Origin: Lentimicrobiaceae bacterium
GTDB taxonomy: Bacteria; Bacteroidota; Bacteroidia; Bacteroidales; F082
Direction of reading: 5' to 3'
DNA length: 32,076 nt
Assembly (NCBI GenBank): GCA_015061295.1
Contig: SUWU01000024.1
Span: 1 to 32,076, forward strand
The notes below the pieces were generated by a model. The model ran no database searches, was not told the DNA's origin, and saw only the letters and a program-made list of their open reading frames with translations. How positions within the stretch are numbered: position 1 is the first letter of the stretch; each line of letters begins with the position of its first letter. Below are positions 17,341 to 24,834 of the stretch, piece by piece. A program made the position numbers and the translations under genes.

Positions 17341-17390
17341 GTTAACGGAAATTAGTATAAGTTAACGGAAATTAACATAAGTTAACGGTA
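17341..17390 (+). repeat. Three 20-bp-spaced direct repeats (operator-like)
   Basis: GTTAACGGAA starts at 17341 and at 17361, and GTTAACGGTA at 17381: three copies on an exact 20-bp step, about two helix turns. They lie in the 312-bp divergent region between the sigma factor start (17145) and the DUF2520 gene (17458). The rest of that gap is AT-rich with the sigma promoter on its left and a near-match -7 box TATCTTCG (17432-17439) on its right. The copies are 40-90 bp upstream of that box, a position suited to an activator or repressor. Confidence 0.75.
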
Positions 17391-17457
17391 ATAGGATTTT
17401 GCTACTATCTCGCCGTTCTGTGTTTTTTTTGTATCTTCGTCAAAAATTTATTTTATA

Positions 17458-18228
17458 ATGATTCCATTCGAGAAAATAGCGATTGTTGGTTCTGGAAATG
17501 TAGCTTTTGCTTATGCTAAAGTGCTGAAAAATAATGGAATAAATGTATATAGGATGCTCGTGCGCAATCCTGATGTTATATCGGAAATAAAGACGAAATT
17601 TGATATCGTTGCAACGCTTAATTTTGATGAGATAGTGGATTGCGATATAGTGATTATTGCTGTAAGTGATGATGCTATAGAAGATGTGGCTTCTAAACTG
17701 AAGTCTTCTAATGCTATGGTGGTTCATACTTCTGGTATGAAACCTTCAAATATTCTTAACAAATTTCTACATCATGGAGTGATTTATCCTTTACAAACTA
17801 TTACAAAGGATTATGATGTTGATTTTAAAGATGTTCCAATTATAATAACGGCATCTTCTCCTAATGATGTTGAAAAGTTGATGGCTTTAGCAAGTGTGAT
17901 GTCGGAATTAGTGGTAGAGTCGTCTGACGAAAATAGAGCGTATGTTCATATGAATGCAGTCTATGTATCTAATTTCGTTAATGTTATGTTACAAATTGCA
18001 AATAAACTTCTCGATAGAAAGAACTTAGATATTTCTATATTTAGATCTCTTGTGAATGAAACTATAAAGAAATCATTCTCACTTGGTCCTAAAGATGCAT
18101 TGACAGGACCTGCAAGAAGGAAGGATATGAAAACAATAAATGCTCATAAACAGATGTTAGAGAATGATATAGAAGAAAAAAAGATATATGAAATTTTGAC
18201 AGATTACATACTAAATAAATATAAATAA
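17458..18228 (+). CDS. Rossmann-fold/DUF2520 protein
   Basis: 256 residues. The N-terminal NAD(P)-binding fold has GSGNVA at 11-16, then CDIVIIAVSDDAI and VVHTSGM; the C-terminal half is the DUF2520 helical domain (VHMNAVYVSNFVNVM, GPKDALTGPARRKD). The build resembles pyrroline-5-carboxylate reductase/F420-dependent NADP reductases, so an NAD(P)H-linked reduction is likely, but the substrate is unknown. First of a seven-gene plus-strand run; the next gene begins 1 bp after its stop. Start chosen because GxGxxA needs about ten residues before it. Confidence 0.85.
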   Translation: MIPFEKIAIVGSGNVAFAYAKVLKNNGINVYRMLVRNPDVISEIKTKFDIVATLNFDEIVDCDIVIIAVSDDAIEDVASKLKSSNAMVVHTSGMKPSNILNKFLHHGVIYPLQTITKDYDVDFKDVPIIITASSPNDVEKLMALASVMSELVVESSDENRAYVHMNAVYVSNFVNVMLQIANKLLDRKNLDISIFRSLVNETIKKSFSLGPKDALTGPARRKDMKTINAHKQMLENDIEEKKIYEILTDYILNKYK

Positions 18229-18229
18229 A

Positions 18230-18754
18230 ATGATTAATTATAAAGAAAGATTAAAGGATATTACAACTTTTGTTTTTGATTATGATGGTGTTATGACAAG
18301 TGGCGACGTTCTCGTTGATGGTAATGGCGAACCTCTGCGTAGTAGTAATGTGAAAGATGGCTATGCTATACAACTTGCGGCTCGTCTCGGTTATAATATC
18401 GCTGTGATAACTGGAGGTTATTCAATATCAATAGAGAAGAGAATGATGATGCTCGGTGTGAAAGATGTCTTTGTACGTTCATCTAACAAAGTTGGAGTCT
18501 TACAGAAATATATGGAAACCAATAATTTGAAACCAGAACAGATAGTTTATATGGGTGATGATCTTCCAGATTATCCAGTCATGAAAATGGTAGGTATTCC
18601 TGTATGTCCTGCCGATGCTTCTCCTGAGATTAAAGATATAAGTCTGTATATTAGTCACTTCGGTGGAGGAAAAGGTGCAGTACGTGATATTATAGAACAG
18701 GTGCTCAAGGCTCAAGATAAGTGGATGAAAGATTTTAGTTGTTATATCTGGTAA
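18230..18754 (+). CDS. kdsC: HAD phosphatase, KdsC-like (Kdo-8-phosphate phosphatase)
   Basis: 174 residues. HAD motif I is DYDGVMTSG (Asp17 nucleophile, Asp19 acid), with the KdsC-type continuation GNGEPLRSSNVKDGYAI, motif II in AVITGG, a lysine in SSNKVGVLQKY, and motif IV GDDLPDYPVM. Short, cap-less HAD proteins of this length form tetramers and dephosphorylate Kdo-8-P in lipid A/LPS core synthesis. The presence of lpxB four genes on supports a lipid A link. Other KdsC-like HADs act on different sugar phosphates, so the exact substrate is not certain. Confidence 0.82.
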   Translation: MINYKERLKDITTFVFDYDGVMTSGDVLVDGNGEPLRSSNVKDGYAIQLAARLGYNIAVITGGYSISIEKRMMMLGVKDVFVRSSNKVGVLQKYMETNNLKPEQIVYMGDDLPDYPVMKMVGIPVCPADASPEIKDISLYISHFGGGKGAVRDIIEQVLKAQDKWMKDFSCYIW

Positions 18755-18759
18755 ATAGA

Positions 18760-19713
18760 ATGAGCATGAACAAGATAAAATATTTTTTTCAACTTGTTAG
18801 ATGGCCTAATCTGCTAATGATAGCAGTGATGATGTGCTTAGTTTATTATTGCTTGATGTTACCTTTGCCAGTAACAGGAATACCATCGGTGCTTCCATCG
18901 CCGGCGGCGTTTGTGATGCTTCTGTTGTCGATGGTCTTTATCGCCGCCGGCGGTTATGTCATAAACGACTTCTTCGATACTGACGCAGATGCGATAAATA
19001 AGCCTGATAATCTTATAGTTACAAAAATATTTTCTAAGAATGAGACTAAGATCTTTTATAACGTCCTTACATTTGTTGGATTGTTGATGGCATTGATGTC
19101 AAGTATAATGATAGCAAAAACTAAGTTTTTTACTTTGTTCGCCTTGATGTTATTGCTTGCATGTGTGTTGTATTCTTATTCCTCAACATATAAGAAGAAA
19201 CTGCTTGCTGGTAATATAATAGTCTCATTGTCAGTGTCTTTTGCTGTCTTTGTGCCTTGGCTGTTTGAGATGATTTATCTTTCTTCAAATGTGCTTATCC
19301 TTTCGATGGTAAAAGATATTATGTTGTATATACTTCGTTTCGTCTTGATTTATACAGCATTCGCATTTATTACTACCTTGATAAGAGAGATAATAAAAGA
19401 TGCTGAAGATTATGATGGCGATGCGTCGATACATTGTCGCTCATTGCCTATTGTATATGGTATAAGTAAAACAAAGACAATTATTTATGTTTTAACAATA
19501 TCTCTTATATTGTTTCTTGTAACTTATATGTATTTGCTATATAAGTTACAGTTATTCATAGCTTTATCTATTATTATGATGGTAATCTTGAGTTCTATCT
19601 GTTTGATTGTTAAAATATCTAAGGCAAAAGAAAAGAAAGATTATCATACCGCATCTAATATCTCTAAGTTTATGATGCTCATAGGATTGTTGTCTATAAT
19701 ATTTATGATATGA
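18760..19713 (+). CDS. UbiA-family membrane prenyltransferase
   Basis: 317 residues from ATG 18760, just after the kdsC stop (an upstream ATG at 18739 lies inside kdsC). Eight or nine hydrophobic spans. First Asp motif NDFFDTDAD (69-77) and second KDAEDYDGD (213-221), both facing Mg-prenyl diphosphate in this family. The second motif and the gene context match Bacteroidota proteins usually labelled (geranyl)geranylglycerol-phosphate geranylgeranyltransferase; menaquinone- or heme-type UbiA enzymes are the alternative. It transfers an isoprenyl chain within the inner membrane. It ends overlapping the maf start by 4 bp. Confidence 0.83.
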   Translation: MSMNKIKYFFQLVRWPNLLMIAVMMCLVYYCLMLPLPVTGIPSVLPSPAAFVMLLLSMVFIAAGGYVINDFFDTDADAINKPDNLIVTKIFSKNETKIFYNVLTFVGLLMALMSSIMIAKTKFFTLFALMLLLACVLYSYSSTYKKKLLAGNIIVSLSVSFAVFVPWLFEMIYLSSNVLILSMVKDIMLYILRFVLIYTAFAFITTLIREIIKDAEDYDGDASIHCRSLPIVYGISKTKTIIYVLTISLILFLVTYMYLLYKLQLFIALSIIMMVILSSICLIVKISKAKEKKDYHTASNISKFMMLIGLLSIIFMI

Positions 19714-20294
19714 TGTTGGAGAATTTAAAAGAATATAATATCGTCCTTGCTTCAAAATCGCCACGGAGACAGGAACTTCTGAGAGGGATAGGTGTAGAGT
19801 TTTCTGTTATGACAAAGGATGTTGATGAATCTTATCCTTTAAATATGTCGGTATTTGATGTGGCACCTTATCTTAGCTTAAAAAAAGCTAAATCTTTTGA
19901 AGATGTTGAACTTCCTGATAATTATATGGTTATAACTGCCGATACTATTGTAGTTGTTGATGATAAGATACTTGGAAAACCTCAAAATGCGGATGACGCT
20001 CGTAATATGTTGGCTCTTCTTTCAGGAAAAAAACATATGGTTATCACAGGTGTTACGGTTCGAACAAAAAGTAAGGCTAAGACATTTTCTGTTGCTTCAA
20101 AGGTGTTTTTTAACATTCTTGATGATGAAGAAATAGAATATTATGTTAATAATTATAAACCGTTTGACAAGGCAGGTTCATATGGCATTCAAGAGTGGAT
20201 TGGCTATATTGGTGTTAGCTCTGTTGAAGGTTCGTATTTTAATGTGATGGGATTACCAACACAGAAGTTATATCAGGTGTTAAAATGTTTTTAA
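19710..20294 (+). CDS. maf: Maf-family nucleoside triphosphate pyrophosphatase
   Basis: 194 residues. Signature LASKSPRRQELLRGIG at the start, the catalytic VITADTIVVVDDKILGKP stretch (Asp for metal/base), SGKKHMVITGVTV, and DKAGSYGIQEWI. Maf proteins hydrolyse dTTP/UTP or modified nucleotides to monophosphates and are house-cleaning enzymes with a link to septum formation. Starts within the end of the prenyltransferase gene (ATGATG overlap), so translation is likely coupled; a second ATG three bases on is equally good. Confidence 0.92.
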   Translation: MMLENLKEYNIVLASKSPRRQELLRGIGVEFSVMTKDVDESYPLNMSVFDVAPYLSLKKAKSFEDVELPDNYMVITADTIVVVDDKILGKPQNADDARNMLALLSGKKHMVITGVTVRTKSKAKTFSVASKVFFNILDDEEIEYYVNNYKPFDKAGSYGIQEWIGYIGVSSVEGSYFNVMGLPTQKLYQVLKCF

Positions 20295-20318
20295 TTGATA
20301 TTAGAAAATAATAAAGTG

Positions 20319-21086
20319 ATGGGAAAGAAGCCTTTGATTATGATTGCAAACGATGATGGGTATCGTGCAAAAGGTTTTTACAAATTAATAGAATTGATGC
20401 GTAATATTGGTGAAGTTGTTGCTATATCAACAGAAAAGCCAATGTCGGGGCAGAGTCATTCAATAACAACACAAGAGCCTTTGAGAGTCTATCAGGCTGA
20501 TAGTGATTTGGATTATAAATTGTATGTGTGCAACGGACGCCCCGTCGATTGTGTTAAAATAGGATATAGGTTTACTGATGGACGAATGCCTGATCTTATG
20601 GTTTCTGGTATTAATCATGGCTCTAATGCTTCTGCTAATGTATTGTATTCTGGAACAATGGGTGCTGCTTTAGAGGCTTGTCTCGACGGTGTAAACGCTA
20701 TTGGTTTTAGCTTGCTCGATTTTTCTCCTAATGCAATTTTCGATCATGTTGATTGTTATGTGGATACCATCTCTCGTATGGTTCTAAAAAATGGTTTGCC
20801 TAAGGGTATCTGCCTTAATGTTAATATTCCTAAGATTTCTGATAATCAGATTAATGGTATTAAGATATGCCGTCAAGCTAAAGGTCGTTGGAATCAAACT
20901 TTTGAGAAAAGAACAGATCCTTTTGGTAGAGATTATTATTGGCTTACAGGTGAATTTATTGAAGAGGATTTCTCCGATGGTACTGATATTTTCGCCTTGA
21001 AGAATAATTATGTGTCTGTTGTGCCTACAATGTGTGATATGACAGATAACGCATCGTTGCAACTATTAAAAGAATGGAAATTGTGA
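20319..21086 (+). CDS. surE: 5'/3'-nucleotidase SurE
   Basis: 255 residues from ATG 20319. Metal-binding IANDDG at 9-14, SGQSHSIT, GRPVDCVKIG, and SGINHGSNASANVLYSGT are all SurE signatures. SurE removes phosphate from nucleoside monophosphates and is tied to stationary survival in other bacteria. A TTG at 20295 in frame could add eight residues but they lie before the conserved beta strand. The lpxB start comes 1 bp after its stop, so the two are in one transcript. Confidence 0.93.
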   Translation: MGKKPLIMIANDDGYRAKGFYKLIELMRNIGEVVAISTEKPMSGQSHSITTQEPLRVYQADSDLDYKLYVCNGRPVDCVKIGYRFTDGRMPDLMVSGINHGSNASANVLYSGTMGAALEACLDGVNAIGFSLLDFSPNAIFDHVDCYVDTISRMVLKNGLPKGICLNVNIPKISDNQINGIKICRQAKGRWNQTFEKRTDPFGRDYYWLTGEFIEEDFSDGTDIFALKNNYVSVVPTMCDMTDNASLQLLKEWKL

Positions 21087-21087
21087 T

Positions 21088-22215
21088 ATGAAATATTATG
21101 TGATAGCGGGCGAAGCCTCTGGCGATTTACATGGAGCTAATCTGATAGCAGCTCTGAAAAAGAAAGATCCTAATGCTAAAATACGTGCGTGGGGTGGAAA
21201 TCTTATGAAGAAACAAGGCGCTACCTTGATAAAACATTATAAGGACTTGGCTTTCATGGGTTTCGTAGAGGTGTTGATGCATCTTAGAACTATTTTAAGA
21301 AACCTTAGCTTTTGTAAAAAAGATATTCTTAAATTTAAACCAGACGCTATCATACTCATTGATTATCCAGGATTTAACCTTAAGGTGGCTAAATTCGCTC
21401 ATAAACATAATATCAAAGTCTATTATTATATTTCTCCACAGGTGTGGGCTTGGAAAAAACGTCGCGTCCACACTATTAAGAAAGTGGTGGATAAAATGTT
21501 GGTTATACTGCCGTTTGAAAAGGATTTCTATAATAATTATAACATCGATGCTCATTTCGTGGGACATCCTCTTCTTGATGAGATCTCAAAGATAAAACAT
21601 GTTAATAGACAGACTTTTATAAAACAGAATAATCTTCATCCTAAAAAGGAAATAATTGCTCTTCTGCCAGGTAGCCGAAAACAAGAAGTGACTCGCATGT
21701 TGGAAGTGATGCTTCGTGTTGTCCCTAAATTTCCTAATTATCAATTTGTTATAGGATGTGCTCCTTCGTTGCCAATTGAGTTCTATAACAAAATAGTGGG
21801 TGATAATAATGTTAAATTTGTTGTCAATAAAACATATCAATTACTACAAGTCGCTAGTGCTGCTGTGGTTACTTCTGGAACAGCTACGTTGGAAACAGCA
21901 TTGTTTTTTGTGCCAGAAGTGATTTGCTATAAAGGTAATCCTATATCTTACAGCATAGCAAAACGACTTGTGAAAGTTAAGTATATCTGCCTCGTTAATT
22001 TGATAATGGATAAACCTGTTGTAAAAGAGCTGATACAGAATGATTTGACGGTGGAGAATATATCTGATGAGTTGAAACAGTTACTCTCTGATCCTAAACG
22101 TCAATGTAGTTTAATAGATGATTATGAGGATCTTAGACTGAAACTTGGTAATGCAGGCGCATCTAAAAATGCCGCTACAATTATAATTAATGATATAAAG
22201 AAAAAATCTAAATAA
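21088..22215 (+). CDS. lpxB: Lipid-A-disaccharide synthase
   Basis: 375 residues. GEASGDLHG at 8-16 (start of GT19 family), DLAFMGFVEVL, IDYPGFNLK, YYISPQVWAWKKRR, LPFEKDFY, VGHPLLDE, LLPGSRKQEV and TSGTATLETAL occur in the usual order and spacing. LpxB joins UDP-diacylglucosamine and lipid X to give the lipid A disaccharide at the inner membrane. Normal family length. It shows that this organism makes lipid A and supports the kdsC call in the same cluster. Confidence 0.96.
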   Translation: MKYYVIAGEASGDLHGANLIAALKKKDPNAKIRAWGGNLMKKQGATLIKHYKDLAFMGFVEVLMHLRTILRNLSFCKKDILKFKPDAIILIDYPGFNLKVAKFAHKHNIKVYYYISPQVWAWKKRRVHTIKKVVDKMLVILPFEKDFYNNYNIDAHFVGHPLLDEISKIKHVNRQTFIKQNNLHPKKEIIALLPGSRKQEVTRMLEVMLRVVPKFPNYQFVIGCAPSLPIEFYNKIVGDNNVKFVVNKTYQLLQVASAAVVTSGTATLETALFFVPEVICYKGNPISYSIAKRLVKVKYICLVNLIMDKPVVKELIQNDLTVENISDELKQLLSDPKRQCSLIDDYEDLRLKLGNAGASKNAATIIINDIKKKSK

Positions 22216-22269
22216 TTTTTAACATAAAAAATTGTGATTCAAAGTTTTATGTATTAAAATTATTCTTAT

Positions 22270-22313
22270 CTTGCATCACGAAACCAAAGTTTATGATGCA
22301 AGATGATTTCGTG
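22270..22313 (+). promoter_or_regulatory. Overlapping inverted repeats across the comEC start
   Basis: CTTGCATCA (22270-22278) pairs perfectly with TGATGCAAG (22294-22302), which ends one base before the comEC ATG. A second pair, CACGAAA (22277-22283) with TTTCGTG (22307-22313), straddles the ATG. The arms are interleaved, so the two stems either alternate or form a pseudoknot. A short upstream frame (ATG 22293, 8 codons) also overlaps the start. Confidence 0.5.
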
Positions 22314-24420
22314 GTGTAAATATCCGTTTATCAGGCTATTAATTCCTTTCGCAATAGGAATCTTTCTGGCATTTTCTTTAGATAGTTTATTATCTGAAGA
22401 GAAAACAATCCGTGTTTTGTTAATAATTCTTTTCTTTTTGTTAATCTCCTTGATAGTTGTCTCAAAATTATTCAAGAGTTATCATTATCGATGGATCTTT
22501 TTCTCGTTATTATTTATATACCTTATATTATTAGGTTTTTCTTTTGTTAAAATAAAAGGTTTTAAATTGATTGTCAATGATATATCAAAGATAGATAATA
22601 TTCCTAAGTATTATCTTGCACGACTTTCTGAATGCCCTATGATGAAGAAAAACTCTGTCAAGGTAATGTTGAATGTATTTGCTTTTGAAGATGAATCTAA
22701 CCTTAAAGGTATTGATTCTAAAGTTATTGCATATTTTGAGAAAGATGAAAATTCTTTAAAGTTGAAATATGGCGATTGTATTATTTTTACGACAAATCCT
22801 GAAGAAGTTGAAAAACCTCCAAATCCGGAACAGTTCGATTATAAGGATTATCTATACAAGAGAGGTGTGACGCATCAGGTGTATTTGAATTCAGATGCTT
22901 GGATTGATATTGATTATAACGATTCTAATCCTATTTATAGATTCTCATATTGGCTGAGGGATTTTCTTCTTGAAACAATAAAAAAGCTTGGAGTTCATGA
23001 TGAAGAATATGCTGTTGCAGCAGCAATTTTATTGGGTTATGATGATAGCCTGCCTCAGGAGTTAAGGCAGAAATATGTTGCGGCGGGAGCGATGCATATT
23101 CTTTGTGTATCAGGGCTTCATGTTGGCGTTATCTTTATGGTGTTTTCTTATATGTTAATCTTTCTTAATGAAAGAAAGAAAATTCAACGTGTTGTTAAAC
23201 ATCTGATTCTCTTGTTTTTAATATGGTTATATGCTTTGCTTGCTGGACTCGCTCCTTCTATATTAAGAGCTACTATTATGCTGTCTTTTGTGATAATAGG
23301 AAATGTTATTAACAAAAAAGGTGTTGTTCTTAATTCGTTAGCAGCTTCTGCTTTTATATTATTATGCGTCAATCCAGCTAATCTCTTTGACGTGGGATTC
23401 CAACTTTCTTATGTGGCAGTTATTGGAATAGTCGTTTTACAAGTTCCAATATCTAAGATGTTTTATTTTAAATACAAGATTGTCAATAAAGTATGGGAAA
23501 TTACTTCTGTTACTATATCGGCTCAGATAGCTACAGCGTCATTTACTATTTATTATTTTCATCAATTTCCGATATATTTCTGGCTGAGCAATCTCTTTAT
23601 GACTCCAATTTCTTCTGTTGTGATAATTGGTGGAATGATAATGTTGCTGATATTTTTTATTCCATATGTTAATGTTGCAGTTACTTGGGTTGTTTCTAAG
23701 ATGATTTATGTTATGAACTTCGGCGTATCTTGGATTGAATCATTACCATACTCTATAATTAAAGGTTTGTACATAAATGATATTCAATTTGTTATTTTGC
23801 TGGTAATGTTGTTGCTGTTATTGCTCTTAATTGAATGTAAGGATGTAAAATTGTTGTTGTTAATAATGGTGATGTCTTGTGTCTTTTTGATTGTCAATGT
23901 GGATATTAATTTGAAGCGAAATGAACAGAAAGAGATGATAATTTATTCTATTAACAATACGACAGCGATAGATTTTATCAGTGGGGGAGAGCATCTGATT
24001 TTGTCGGATACTGTTTTTATTAATGACAAATCTGCTTTTTCATATAATATTGAAAATTTTTTAATAAAAAAAGGATTATATCATGCTGTAAAAAGTAAGT
24101 TACTTCATGAGGATTTTGATGAGCATTTTGTGAGAAAACGAAAAAATGTCGTAACTTTTGATGAAAAACTCATTGGATTGTCTGATGGAAGTGTTTTTTC
24201 AAGAGAGGAACTATCATTTAAAATACCATTAGATTATATGCTTGTTTATGGACGTAAGAGACAGACTATGTCATATCTTTTAAACGTATATGACTTTGAT
24301 TATCTGATTATTGATGGAAGTGTACCTTGTTACTTAGCCTCACAATTAATTGATGAGGCTGATGATTTGGGGATAAAATATCATAACATAAGAGAAGATG
24401 GAGCTTTTTTAATGAAATAA
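22303..24420 (+). CDS. comEC: ComEC/Rec2-family DNA uptake channel protein
   Basis: 705 residues. N-terminal hydrophobic pair of spans, a DUF4131-type soluble domain (about 60-200), then the Competence domain of many spans from about 225 to 540 (AVAAAILLGYDDSLPQELRQKYVAAGAMHILCVSGLHVG; LAGLAPSILRATIM). The usual zinc-binding HxHxDH of a metallo-beta-lactamase domain is not seen in the last 160 residues. ComEC carries single-stranded DNA across the inner membrane during transformation. Its place after lpxB is common in Bacteroidota. The gene is much more AT-rich than ygiQ. Confidence 0.88.
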   Translation: MISWCKYPFIRLLIPFAIGIFLAFSLDSLLSEEKTIRVLLIILFFLLISLIVVSKLFKSYHYRWIFFSLLFIYLILLGFSFVKIKGFKLIVNDISKIDNIPKYYLARLSECPMMKKNSVKVMLNVFAFEDESNLKGIDSKVIAYFEKDENSLKLKYGDCIIFTTNPEEVEKPPNPEQFDYKDYLYKRGVTHQVYLNSDAWIDIDYNDSNPIYRFSYWLRDFLLETIKKLGVHDEEYAVAAAILLGYDDSLPQELRQKYVAAGAMHILCVSGLHVGVIFMVFSYMLIFLNERKKIQRVVKHLILLFLIWLYALLAGLAPSILRATIMLSFVIIGNVINKKGVVLNSLAASAFILLCVNPANLFDVGFQLSYVAVIGIVVLQVPISKMFYFKYKIVNKVWEITSVTISAQIATASFTIYYFHQFPIYFWLSNLFMTPISSVVIIGGMIMLLIFFIPYVNVAVTWVVSKMIYVMNFGVSWIESLPYSIIKGLYINDIQFVILLVMLLLLLLLIECKDVKLLLLIMVMSCVFLIVNVDINLKRNEQKEMIIYSINNTTAIDFISGGEHLILSDTVFINDKSAFSYNIENFLIKKGLYHAVKSKLLHEDFDEHFVRKRKNVVTFDEKLIGLSDGSVFSREELSFKIPLDYMLVYGRKRQTMSYLLNVYDFDYLIIDGSVPCYLASQLIDEADDLGIKYHNIREDGAFLMK

Positions 24421-24499
24421 TTTTTTAAGGTTAAAAATATTGATAATCAGTATTATATAAAACAATTAAAAAAATAATTAATTTTTTTTGAAAAAGTAC

Positions 24500-24529
24500 T
24501 TGCAGATTTGAAAAAAGGTTGTATCTTTG
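24500..24529 (+). promoter_or_regulatory. Promoter of tRNA-Asp
   Basis: TTG (24500-24502), 19-bp spacer, TATCTTTG (24522-24529): an exact Bacteroidota consensus. Start of transcription is expected about 45 nt before the tRNA. Confidence 0.85.
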
Positions 24530-24579
24530 CACCCGTAATCAACAACGAAATAAAGGGGTTGAGAAACAAAAAAAGAGCA

Positions 24580-24654
24580 GGTGCTGTAGTTCAGTTTGGT
24601 TAGAATGCCTGCCTGTCACGCAGGAGGTCGCGAGTTCGAGTCTCGTCAGCACCG
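24580..24654 (+). tRNA. tRNA-Asp (anticodon GUC)
   Basis: 75 nt. Acceptor GGTGCTG pairs with CAGCACC (24647-24653), discriminator G at 24654. Anticodon stem CCTGC/GCAGG (24608-24612, 24620-24624) holds loop CTGTCAC with anticodon GTC at 24615-24617. The T arm has TTCGAGT. CCA is not encoded. G73 and the GUC anticodon agree with aspartate. Confidence 0.97.
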
Positions 24655-24659
24655 CAAAG

Positions 24660-24687
24660 CCACTCAGAAGTTCTGGGTGGTTTTTTT
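24660..24687 (+). terminator. Terminator of tRNA-Asp
   Basis: 9-bp stem (24660-24668 with 24672-24680, one G-T), 3-base loop, then seven T. Starts 6 nt after the tRNA. The following 147 bp to the next gene hold T-rich sequence, ATTCxTAATT-type short repeats (about 24775-24805) and a TATTTTTG box at 24810-24817. Confidence 0.88.
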
Positions 24688-24809
24688 GTATCTACTAGTT
24701 TACACGAAAATAGTGCTATTCTATTATTACTTAGTCTTTTTCTTTTTTTCTTTTTTCCTTCCCGTTAAAATTAATTCTTCATTCCTAATTCCTCATTCTT
24801 AATTATTAC

Positions 24810-24817
24810 TATTTTTG
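24810..24817 (+). promoter_or_regulatory. -7 box for the M20 amidohydrolase gene
   Basis: TATTTTTG, 17 bp before the ATG at 24835; no good -33 element. Implies a very short leader of about 12 nt. Confidence 0.45.
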
Positions 24818-24834
24818 CATAAACATCTTTTATC

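Noticed and set aside
17341..17390. CRISPR array
   Set aside because: The repeat core is only 8-10 bp and the spacers are 10 bp and similar to each other; no cas genes are near.
24596..24802. 68-codon frame starting within the tRNA
   Set aside because: It covers tRNA-Asp and its terminator; the peptide is a by-product.
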